A DNA stretch of 64,000 nucleotides from Flavihumibacter rivuli (GTDB taxonomy: Bacteria > Bacteroidota > Bacteroidia > Chitinophagales > Chitinophagaceae): positions 3,500,001 through 3,564,000 of the forward strand of contig NZ_CP092334.1 in the NCBI RefSeq assembly GCF_018595685.2, read 5' to 3'. The first letter of the stretch is position 1. Each line of letters starts with the position of its first letter. A program made the position numbers and the translations under genes. Of this stretch, positions 1 to 7,284 are shown one piece after another. The notes under the pieces were generated by a model. It saw nothing but the letters and a program-made list of their open reading frames with translations, was not told the DNA's origin and made no database searches.

Positions 1-168
1 TTCCAATAGCGGCAACAGAAAGGCAATGGTTTTTCCTGACCCTGTCCCGGAAAGCAGGATAATGTCCTGGTGTTCCCGGTTGGCTTTTATAGAGGCTTCC
101 TGCATCTCATTAAAAGCGGCTATGTTCAGGGCTTTAAGGATGGCTTCGGGATTATAGTGGCTTGGCAT
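1..168 (-). CDS. DEAD-box RNA helicase, N-terminal fragment (runs off window)
   Basis: The first 56 codons read from an ATG at 166-168 to the window edge. The translation has a Q-motif-like stretch (AAFNEMQEASI, residues 18-28) followed by the Walker A/motif I sequence SGTGSGKT (residues 40-47) and AFLLPLLE, the usual opening of a DEAD/DEAH-box helicase that unwinds RNA using ATP. Only the start of RecA domain 1 is present, so the subfamily cannot be told. The gene reads away from the repeat block to its right. Confidence 0.8.
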   Translation of the reverse strand, partial: MPSHYNPEAILKALNIAAFNEMQEASIKANREHQDIILLSGTGSGKTIAFLLPLLE

Positions 169-336
169 TTGGCAAAGGTATAGGATAGCAGCCGGTATTT
201 TTTACAAGGCTCCCGCCAGGGAACTTCTAAGGAGCAGTTGGGATCTTTTTTGCAATGAGCCTTCCTCAACAACATAACCGGAACACCCAGCCTTGAAAAA
301 TTTTTAATCCCAGCGGGCGCGGCCGAAAGGGACCCC

Positions 337-1502
337 GATGTATAAAAGGCGAAATATTTATGCATCTAACTGGTAATCTCATCTTCCAACTACCCGTTGG
401 TCATAAGACACAACGGGGGCGAAGGGGGTGAATCTTTTCACCCCATAGTGGTATTCTTCAAGAGACCCGATGAATATCTATCCTACTGTTCATCAGGGTC
501 CCCTGCGGGAGACCCTGATGGGGAGAGAGGGTATTAGCGTCGTTCATTGTAGCGATGCAACTATATTCTGCGCCGCTGTTGTGTGTTATCACCAACAGCT
601 CCTATACGTATACAGTCATCAATGTTAGCTGATAATGTGAAATATCTAACCTCATCAGGGTCTCCCGCAGGGGACCCTGATGTATAAAAGGCGAAATATT
701 TATGCATCTAACTGGTAATCTCATCTTCCAACTACCCGTTGGTCATAAGACACAACGGGGGCGAAGGGGGGTGAATCTTTTCACCCCATAGTGGTATTCT
801 TCAAGAGACCCGATGAATATCTATCCTACTGTTCATCAGGGTCCCCTGCGGGAGACCCTGATGGGGAGAGAGGGTATTAGCGTCGTTCATTGTAGCGATG
901 CAACTATATTCTGCGCCGCTGTTGTGTGTTATCACCAACAGCTCCTATACGTATACAGTCATCAATGTTAGCTGATAATGTGAAATATCTAACCTCATCA
1001 GGGTCTCCCGCAGGGGACCCCGATGTATAAAAGGCGAAATATTTATGCATCTAACTGGTAATCTCATCTTCCAACTACCCGTTGGTCATAAGACACAACG
1101 GGGGCGAAGGGGGGTGAATCTTTTCACCCCATAGTGGTATTCTTCAAGAGACCCGATGAATATCTATCCTACTGTTCATCAGGGTCCCCTGCGGGAGACC
1201 CTGATGGGGAGAGAGGGTATTAGCGTCGTTCATTGTAGCGATGCAACTATATTCTGCGCCGCTGTTGTGTGTTATCACCAACAGCTCCTATACATGTATA
1301 CAGTCATCAATGTTAGCTGATAATGTGAAATATCTAACCTCATCAGGGTCTCCCGCAGGGGACCCTGATGTATAAAAGGCGAAATATTTATGCATCTAAC
1401 TGGTAATCTCATCTTCCAACTACCCGTTGGTCATAAGACACAACGGGGGCGAAGGGGGTGAATCTTTTCACCCCATAGTGGTATTCTTCAAGAGACCCGA
1501 TG
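337..1502. repeat. Tandem intergenic repeat, about 343 bp, three full copies plus a partial fourth
   Basis: Near-identical units begin at 337, 679, 1022 and 1367 (spacing 342, 343 and 345 bp), each opening with GATGTATAAAAGGCGAAAT. The fourth is cut at about 1502. Each unit contains two hairpins of the form CATCAGGGTC-loop-GACCCTGATG (for example 491-520 and the related one at about 652-682), a CCCGTTGG/ACGGGGGC segment, and an inserted stretch with ATACGTAT. Copies differ by single bases (one has ATACATGTAT). Short open frames here, such as 1427-1612, lie inside the repeat and are not considered genes. Confidence 0.9.
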
Positions 1503-1745
1503 AATTTTCAACCTACTATTCATCAGGGTCCCCTGCGGGAGACCCTGCTGAGGTGAAAAATATCTATCCTACTGTTCATCAGGGTCCCCTTCGGGAGACC
1601 CTGCTGAGGTGAAACGGTGTACCTATATATTTTACCCCATCGGGGTCTGCAGGGGACCCTGATGAGGTGAAAAGATGGTAACTTACTGAAGATGGAAATT
1701 TGGAAAATCAACCCATCGAGGTATCCCTGGGGATACCTTCGATAG
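1503..1745. repeat. Degenerate hairpin cluster at the end of the repeat block
   Basis: Further copies of the GGGTC-CCCTGCGGGA-GACCC hairpin occur at about 1521-1550, 1578-1607 and 1643-1665, alternating with TATCTATCCTACTGTTCATC and GAGGTGAAA spacers. These are pieces of the 343-bp unit, shuffled and shortened. The palindrome ATCGAGGTATCCCTGGGGATACCTTCGAT at about 1716-1744 closes the block and could act as a terminator for the minus-strand regulator gene that ends at 1785. No gene is seen. Confidence 0.7.
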
Positions 1746-1784
1746 ATCAATGCATCAGAACCTTAACCTTCATTGATGCATAAA

Positions 1785-2543
1785 TTATAGATCGAGCCAA
1801 CATTTGAATTCCGTGATCCGGTCCTTGCTGACCACGATGCTGCCTTCTGCCGCCGGTGGATTCAACTGGATGCTGATATTCCTGCCGGCATATACTTCTG
1901 TCTTATCAATGGCTGCATGACTGATCAGGTAGTTCCTGTTCACCCGGATAAAATCAGCCGGGTTCAGCACAGCGCTCAGGTGATCGAGGCTTTCCGTATA
2001 AGGATATTTCTGCCCATCGAATAGCTGGATGAAGCAGGTCTTGTTCTGGAAGAAGAAATAGGCAATATCCTTTACGGGTATGGATAACAGTTTGTTGCCA
2101 ATGCTGATGGCAAATCTTTCCTTGTAATGGTTGCCACCCTTCTGCAATTCCAATATCCTGGAGTACAGGGATTCAAGATTGGTATTCAGGGAGGCGTTCC
2201 TGAATTTATCCAACGAAGCCTGCAGCTCTTCTTCATCAATGGGCTTGAGCAGGTAGTCAATGCCGTTTACTTTAAATGCACGGATGGCATAGGCGTCATA
2301 GGCAGTAATAAAGATGACCGGCTTTTTCCATTGCAGGGATTCGAAGATCTCAAAGGAAAGACCGTCTTCCAGGTGGATGTCCGCCAGGACCAGGTCGGGG
2401 TTGATGGCAGGTAACCGCTTTTTTGCATCAGCGATACTTTCCATGACCTCAACCACCTCCATGTCTTTAGCCAGGTCTTTGACCAGTTCCTTCAGGTAAT
2501 TGGCTGCATACTTTTCGTCTTCAATGATGACCAGTTTAAACAT
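1785..2543 (-). CDS. LytTR-family DNA-binding response regulator
   Basis: A 252-residue two-domain regulator. The receiver domain (about 1-115) has the acidic pair E8/D9, phospho-acceptor D55 (in LVLADIH), T80 (FITA) and K100 (LLKP). The C-terminal part (about 140-252) matches a LytTR domain, including the DFIRVNRNYLIS motif. It would be phosphorylated by the histidine kinase encoded 28 bp upstream in the same direction (2572-3609) and bind promoter repeats. The target genes are unknown; the hydrolase and barrel genes next door are candidates only by position. Confidence 0.92.
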   Translation of the reverse strand: MFKLVIIEDEKYAANYLKELVKDLAKDMEVVEVMESIADAKKRLPAINPDLVLADIHLEDGLSFEIFESLQWKKPVIFITAYDAYAIRAFKVNGIDYLLKPIDEEELQASLDKFRNASLNTNLESLYSRILELQKGGNHYKERFAISIGNKLLSIPVKDIAYFFFQNKTCFIQLFDGQKYPYTESLDHLSAVLNPADFIRVNRNYLISHAAIDKTEVYAGRNISIQLNPPAAEGSIVVSKDRITEFKCWLDL

Positions 2544-2571
2544 AAGCTCGCTTGGTATTTTTCAATTAAGA

Positions 2572-3609
2572 TCAGGTTAGGGGTACTTCAACGCAGAACC
2601 AATCGCCATCCAGGTATTTCACGGGTGATGCCGCTCCAAGGTGCTTATACCTCGATTCAATATTGAACCAACCTACACCCAGTCCATCTTCCTTATTCAT
2701 CTTCGGTTGGTAATTATTCTTCACCAGGAGCATATTGGGCTGCTTTATTTCAATGATGATCAATAATGGTTTGGACCGGCTGCATTCATTGTGCTTGATG
2801 ATATTTTCAATAATGGGCTGGAGGACAAATTCCGGTATCCTGTACTGCCCGGCATCTTCTTTGGAAATGTTGATCTCCGTTTTCAGCTTGTCTTCAAATC
2901 GCACACTCAATAGATGAAGGTAATACCTGATGGTTTTTAATTCTTCTTCCAGTGTGATCCAGCCGGTGTTCTCCGATTCCAGCACTTTCCTGTAGAAGTT
3001 GGCCATATTCTTTGTGAAATCGTAGGCCACCGTTGGGTTTGTTTTAATGGTGGATGCAATGATGTTCAGGTTGTTGAAAAGAAAATGCGGGTTCAGCTGC
3101 TGGCGAAGCATTTGTAATTGTGCTTCCATGAACGATTTCTCTGCAAGGTGCTTCTGGTCCTTTTCTTTCACATAAAGCTTGTAAAGATGTATACCAATGG
3201 CAATACAATAGAAAATGAAATTGATAAAGAAATAGTATACAAAGATGAACCGGAGTTGAGCAAAATCCTTCAGCTTGATTTGTGTTGTTCCCTTTGTGAC
3301 CAATATCAGTAGAATTCCAATCAGGAAAAGTAGCAGGAAGGATAGGACCTGTATCGTTCCAAATCCCAGCATTATCCTGCTGCTGGAAACTTTACCCGAT
3401 CGGGTTATGGGCGGAAAGACCTTGAACTGCATCCTGACCAGTAGCAGGTAAAGGGAAATATAAATAGTGGCATAAACGATCTCCCCTAAGAGTATTGGGT
3501 CCTTCCTGATCGGAAGGCCAAATAGTACCAACTGTTGGGTGATGCTGATCAGGGTACCCAGAATTACAGCAACTGCCAGGTTTAAAAAGTATGTAGGCAA
3601 TTTATTCAT
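2572..3609 (-). CDS. LytS/YehU-type sensor histidine kinase
   Basis: A 345-residue membrane kinase. Four hydrophobic helices lie within residues 8-145, followed by a short coiled linker and the His_kinase (PF06580-type) box QLNPHFLFNNLN with the phospho-acceptor His at about 175. The ATPase half has the N-box LQPIIENIIKHN near residue 260. There is no separate extracellular sensor domain, so the signal is probably sensed in the membrane. It is transcribed ahead of its cognate LytTR regulator (1785-2543), in the standard Bacteroidota kinase-then-regulator order. Confidence 0.9.
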   Translation of the reverse strand: MNKLPTYFLNLAVAVILGTLISITQQLVLFGLPIRKDPILLGEIVYATIYISLYLLLVRMQFKVFPPITRSGKVSSSRIMLGFGTIQVLSFLLLFLIGILLILVTKGTTQIKLKDFAQLRFIFVYYFFINFIFYCIAIGIHLYKLYVKEKDQKHLAEKSFMEAQLQMLRQQLNPHFLFNNLNIIASTIKTNPTVAYDFTKNMANFYRKVLESENTGWITLEEELKTIRYYLHLLSVRFEDKLKTEINISKEDAGQYRIPEFVLQPIIENIIKHNECSRSKPLLIIIEIKQPNMLLVKNNYQPKMNKEDGLGVGWFNIESRYKHLGAASPVKYLDGDWFCVEVPLT

Positions 3610-3661
3610 GGACAGTTGCTGTTTAGGTACTTAAAATTAGGGATCAAAGTATTATGTCAAT

Positions 3662-4507
3662 TCATTGAAGTAATAGCCAGGCAATTCCTGCTGCTGCCAG
3701 GTCCGGTTCTTCTACCTGGATATAATGGCCGCTGTTCACAGTAGTAACAAATTTGCCCTTATTCCCTGCTGCCCTGGCCCATTCCTCGTGGAGGGCAGCA
3801 ATGATCTTCTTGGTCTCAGCCGGTTCTTCATTGGTAGGCTTGATACTGGTAATGACATAGACCGGTATGTTGCTGATGGGCGGCTTAGCCTTGATCTGCT
3901 CATAGTTTGTCCTGAAATTGCTCCTCAGTTCTTCTTTCAAAGCGCCTTGCGGCATTTTGCTCAATAGTTCTTCCTGTTGTTGTTCCAGGTAGGTAATAAT
4001 ATTCTGCCTTTCCGTTTCAGGAACCATGCTCAGGAGGCTGTCCAGCTGGCGTTCATGGGTAGCGTCAACCAGGCAAAGCCCCTTAACCTTATTTGGGAAC
4101 AGGTGATAGTACATCCTGGCATATATGCCTCCCATGGAATGCGCCACCAGCACATAAGGTGGCTTTTGCCCTGATGCCTGGAGCACCTTGTCCAGCTCCA
4201 ATGCAATGGTCAGGGCATCCCTGGTGCCGGCAACATTTTCAGATTTTCCAATGCCAGGGCGATTATAGGTGAATACACCAGAAGATTTGTCGATCCTTTC
4301 ATTAATTGCGTTCCAGGTGGATAGCTCGCTTCCAAAACCACCGATCAGTACGATGGTGGGTGACTGGCCTTTCTTCCTGGCTATTTCCACTTTGCTGCCT
4401 TCAACGGTGACCAATTCCCTTTTTAAAGAGGGCAGGCTGTCGGATTTTTTCTCACAGGCAAAGAGCAGTGACGAAAGACCAATGCTGAATAGAAAAAGGT
4501 ATTTCAT
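3662..4507 (-). CDS. Alpha/beta hydrolase, predicted lipoprotein
   Basis: The start was placed at the ATG at 4505-4507 because it gives a clean lipoprotein signal (MKYLFLFSIGLSSLLFAC, lipidated Cys18); an upstream in-frame start would add an uncharged leader overlapping the neighbouring gene. The 281-residue product has the alpha/beta hydrolase fold: oxyanion segment LIGGFGSE (55-62), nucleophile elbow AHSMGG with Ser124, and the catalytic His in VNSGHY (His260). The substrate is unknown; an esterase, lipase or peptidase role at the cell envelope is possible. Confidence 0.85.
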   Translation of the reverse strand: MKYLFLFSIGLSSLLFACEKKSDSLPSLKRELVTVEGSKVEIARKKGQSPTIVLIGGFGSELSTWNAINERIDKSSGVFTYNRPGIGKSENVAGTRDALTIALELDKVLQASGQKPPYVLVAHSMGGIYARMYYHLFPNKVKGLCLVDATHERQLDSLLSMVPETERQNIITYLEQQQEELLSKMPQGALKEELRSNFRTNYEQIKAKPPISNIPVYVITSIKPTNEEPAETKKIIAALHEEWARAAGNKGKFVTTVNSGHYIQVEEPDLAAAGIAWLLLQ

Positions 4508-4517
4508 ATGGTTGGGT

Positions 4518-5084
4518 TTAGAATGAACCAAACAGTAACCCGATCCCGGCGGTGGCGCCATTCAGGTTAGAACGGGTATAGATCGCACCATTGGTATCAC
4601 CGGTAAAGCGGTAGCCTGCCCTTGCCTGCACTTTCATGTAGCGGAAGATGCGAACGTTCAGGTTGATGTCTGGCTGGATCACATAGGTCCAGTCGCCATC
4701 ACGCTTGTTGCCTTTTTCTAATTCACTCTGGTTATTGAGTTCTACTGTTCCAGCTCCGACCATCAGTCCAACAGATAGGTTAACGGGTTTGGAAGGCTGG
4801 AAATGGCGTGCACCATAGAGGCCGAAATGATTGAACCTCAGTTTGGCTTTTCCCTGCTCCATTTGCTTAGAGAAGAAGGTGGTATAGCCACTGATACCCA
4901 CCAGCCAATTATGGTTCAGTAATACACCGCCATGGCCGCCTACGCTAAGGGCAGCATTGCCATCAATCGCAGTGATCTCGGTTACCGCGGCGCCATAACC
5001 GCCGATATGGTTGCGCTCGCCTGATTGCGCTGATACGTAAGACAGGGAAAAGGCCAGCATCCCTGTGAGGATAAGTTTTTTCAT
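4518..5084 (-). CDS. Small outer-membrane beta-barrel protein
   Basis: A 188-residue protein with a signal peptide (MKKLILTGMLAFSLSYVSAQ) and alternating glycine/aromatic strands, ending in GLLFGSF with a terminal Phe, as in integral outer-membrane barrels of about eight strands. The ATG at 5082-5084 was chosen so that the signal peptide starts the protein. It lies 10 bp upstream of the hydrolase gene and probably shares its transcript. No more specific family is recognised; it resembles the outer-membrane protein beta-barrel group common in Bacteroidota. Confidence 0.75.
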   Translation of the reverse strand: MKKLILTGMLAFSLSYVSAQSGERNHIGGYGAAVTEITAIDGNAALSVGGHGGVLLNHNWLVGISGYTTFFSKQMEQGKAKLRFNHFGLYGARHFQPSKPVNLSVGLMVGAGTVELNNQSELEKGNKRDGDWTYVIQPDINLNVRIFRYMKVQARAGYRFTGDTNGAIYTRSNLNGATAGIGLLFGSF

Positions 5085-5276
5085 GATTCTCTTTTTAATT
5101 GTGTGCAAATTTCAAAAGGTGCAGCCGACCTAACGGCTAACTACTGAACCGATGCCCCATGTGGGCGGATAAATGCCCTTTTTTGCCGGTCGGGACCAAT
5201 GGTTATGGCCCGGGGTTTGCCTGAATTACATGGGTGGGGCTAGCTTGCCATGGCTTCTTTTTAATTTCGCCTTCTT

Positions 5277-5966
5277 ATGAATCGGATCGATCGCCTTTTT
5301 GGGATACTCACCATGTTGCAGTCGAAGAAATATGTGCCGGCTGAAAAGATCGCGGAGAAATTCGGGATCAGCATCCGGACCGTATACCGTGATATCAAGG
5401 CCATTGGTGAGCAAGGTGTTCCGCTGGGCTTTGAACAGGGCAAAGGATACTATGTGATGCAGGGATACTTCCTGCCCCCGGTCTCCTTTACGACGGAAGA
5501 GGCCAATGCGCTCCTGTTGATGGAAGCCATGGTGGGTGGTTTTGCCGACCTGTCGATCAAGAAGCATTATTCTTCCGCCCTCGGTAAGGTGAAAACAGTT
5601 CTGAGGCATCAACAGAAAGAGAAGCTGGAATTCCTTGACCGCAATATCAAGTTCCATTTGCCGGAATGCTTCATGCCCGATTATGCCTATCTCTCGAAGA
5701 TCCAGGCTGCTATTGCCGGTAGGACCATCCTGGAGATCGCTTATGAGAATAAGGAGGGGATTGCCAGCAGGAGAAGGGTAGAGCCCATCGGCCTGGTCTT
5801 TTATGCCTTTGCCTGGCACCTGATCGGCTGGTGCCATCACCGCAAGGATTACCGTGATTTCAGGGTGTCCAGGATCAAGTCCATGGTCAGCACCGACCTG
5901 CCTTTCCTGAATGAAAGCCTGATGGACCTGAATGATTATGTCAAGCTTTGCCCGATAGATCAATAA
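5277..5966 (+). CDS. YafY-type transcriptional regulator, HTH_11 plus WYL domain
   Basis: A 229-residue regulator. Residues 1-60 form a winged HTH of the DeoR-like HTH_11 type (RIDRLFGILTMLQ, KFGISIRTVYRDIKAI). Residues about 145-215 form a WYL domain whose eponymous triplet reads WHL (FAWHLIGWC), with downstream RVSRIKSM typical of the family. WYL domains sense small ligands or nucleic acid. It is divergently transcribed from the barrel/hydrolase genes with a 192-bp gap, so it could regulate them or itself; that is inference. Confidence 0.9.
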   Translation: MNRIDRLFGILTMLQSKKYVPAEKIAEKFGISIRTVYRDIKAIGEQGVPLGFEQGKGYYVMQGYFLPPVSFTTEEANALLLMEAMVGGFADLSIKKHYSSALGKVKTVLRHQQKEKLEFLDRNIKFHLPECFMPDYAYLSKIQAAIAGRTILEIAYENKEGIASRRRVEPIGLVFYAFAWHLIGWCHHRKDYRDFRVSRIKSMVSTDLPFLNESLMDLNDYVKLCPIDQ

Positions 5967-6029
5967 ACTTTTTCACCCCATCGTCCACTATAGGATTTAC
6001 GGAGTACTTGCCACAAAGGCTCAAAGGCA

Positions 6030-6063
6030 CGAAGGAGCACGAAGACGTCTTCGTGCTCCTTCG
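6030..6063. repeat. Perfect 34-bp palindrome
   Basis: The two 17-nt arms (CGAAGGAGCACGAAGAC and its exact reverse complement) abut with no loop. It lies between the convergent end of the WYL regulator gene and the DinB gene. As RNA it would form a long stem but is not followed by a U run, so it is a weak terminator candidate; a protein-binding site or a relic of an insertion are alternatives. Confidence 0.6.
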
Positions 6064-6190
6064 AGTCTTAGTGACTTCGTGGCCCCTAACCATCACCCCT
6101 TATCAATAAATTTTTACCCCTCTCAAACAGACTGCCATAGGGTTGTCAGTGACCAGTATTTGCTTTGTGGTTCAATTAAAACATGAACCT

Positions 6191-6688
6191 ATGACAATCT
6201 TAGCCAATTTGCTCCGTGAGCTGGAGCAGGAGTCAGTGACGACCAGGAAAATGCTGGAAAGGATCCCTGAAGACAAGTTCGACTGGAAGCCCCATCCCAA
6301 GAGTATGGACCTGCGTATGCTGTCCACCCACCTGGCAGAACTGCCTTCCTGGGTGCCGATGATCCTCCATACCAATGAACTTGATTTCGAAGTGATGGAC
6401 CATAAACTCCCTGTTATCAAATCCCGTGCGGAACTACTGGCCTTTTTCGAGCAATCGCTGGCAGAAGGCAAGAAGGCCCTGGCCGAAGGGAATGACGGGA
6501 TGCTGGAAGGCGACTGGACCCTTCGCAGTGGGGCGAAGATCCATGACGTATCTCCCAGGCCTGAAGTGATGCGCATGACCTATTGCCAGATCGTACACCA
6601 TCGCGCCCAATTGGGGGTATACCTGAGACTGCTGGACGTACCTATCCCCGGCAGCTACGGACCCAGCGCGGATGAGAATACATTCTGA
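6191..6688 (+). CDS. DinB-family protein
   Basis: A 165-residue protein with the four-helix DinB/YfiT layout: N-terminal LLRELEQESVTTRKML helix, metal-ligand-type His in LSTHLAELPSW, and the C-terminal IVHHRAQLGVYLRLL helix followed by IPGSYGPSADE, a very common ending in this family. The ATG at 6191 was preferred to an upstream in-frame ATG at 6143 because the DinB domain begins there. Members are thiol- or metal-dependent enzymes of mostly unknown substrate. The gene is followed by a strong terminator. Confidence 0.88.
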   Translation: MTILANLLRELEQESVTTRKMLERIPEDKFDWKPHPKSMDLRMLSTHLAELPSWVPMILHTNELDFEVMDHKLPVIKSRAELLAFFEQSLAEGKKALAEGNDGMLEGDWTLRSGAKIHDVSPRPEVMRMTYCQIVHHRAQLGVYLRLLDVPIPGSYGPSADENTF

Positions 6689-6704
6689 TCCATGTGATCT
6701 ACTG

Positions 6705-6755
6705 CCACTAAGGCCTTCGCTTTAATCTTCACAAGCTGGCCTTAGTGGTTTTTTA
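6705..6755 (+). terminator. Rho-independent terminator after the DinB gene
   Basis: Stem arms CCACTAAGGCC (6705-6715) and GGCCTTAGTGG (6738-6748) are perfectly complementary over 11 bp with a 22-nt loop and are followed by TTTTTTATT. It begins 17 bp after the DinB stop codon. Confidence 0.85.
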
Positions 6756-6787
6756 TTGCGGATATTTGATCCAAATCGATAAAGGGA

Positions 6788-7261
6788 ATGAAGTCCGCTA
6801 CTGTACATGAGATCAAACAGGAATTGCAGCAATTGCCAGCCCAGGAATTGGTGGAATTGTGTTTAAGGCTGGCCAGGTTCAAGAAGGAGAACAAGGAACT
6901 GCTTACCTACCTCTTGTTTGAAGCGCAGGATGAAGAGGGCTATATCCGTTTGGTGAAGGAGTCCATCAGTGCGGACTTTGGTGGGATCAACCGGTCCAGT
7001 TTATATTTTGCCAAGAAGACCTTACGCAAGATCCTCCGAACCATCAATAAGTACTGCCGATATACCGGTTCCAAACAGGCAGAAGTGGAATGGCTGATCC
7101 ACTATTGCCAGGAATTGAAAGCCTCGGGCATTGAATTTGAAAAGAGCCCGGCCTTATTGAACCTATACCAAGCCCAATTGAAGAAGATCAGCAAGGTCAT
7201 TGATTCCCTGCATGAAGACCTGCAGTTCGAATACCGCCGAGAATTAAAGAAGCTCGGTTAG
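6788..7261 (+). CDS. Conserved hypothetical protein, all-helical
   Basis: A 157-residue hydrophilic protein without signal peptide or membrane segment. It is rich in Leu, Lys and Glu with heptad-like helices (LQQLPAQELVELCLRLARF at 14-32; SKVIDSLHEDLQFEYRRELKK near the end). It resembles short helical proteins seen in Bacteroidota, but no named family is recognised. It stands alone between the DinB terminator and a convergent protease gene. Confidence 0.7.
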   Translation: MKSATVHEIKQELQQLPAQELVELCLRLARFKKENKELLTYLLFEAQDEEGYIRLVKESISADFGGINRSSLYFAKKTLRKILRTINKYCRYTGSKQAEVEWLIHYCQELKASGIEFEKSPALLNLYQAQLKKISKVIDSLHEDLQFEYRRELKKLG

Positions 7262-7284
7262 TCTTTGCTGTTAGCCTTCCCGTT

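Noticed and set aside
337..1502. tRNA or rRNA genes in the repeat block
   Set aside because: The hairpins do not form a cloverleaf and no conserved rRNA sequence is visible.
1427..1612. Plus-strand open frame of 61 codons in the left repeat block
   Set aside because: It lies entirely inside the 343-bp repeat and its hairpins, shows no domain, and the frame is not kept in the other copies.
5226..5963. 245-codon minus-strand open frame opposite the WYL regulator
   Set aside because: It is antisense to a clear HTH-WYL gene, has no recognisable family, and reflects the codon bias of the real gene.
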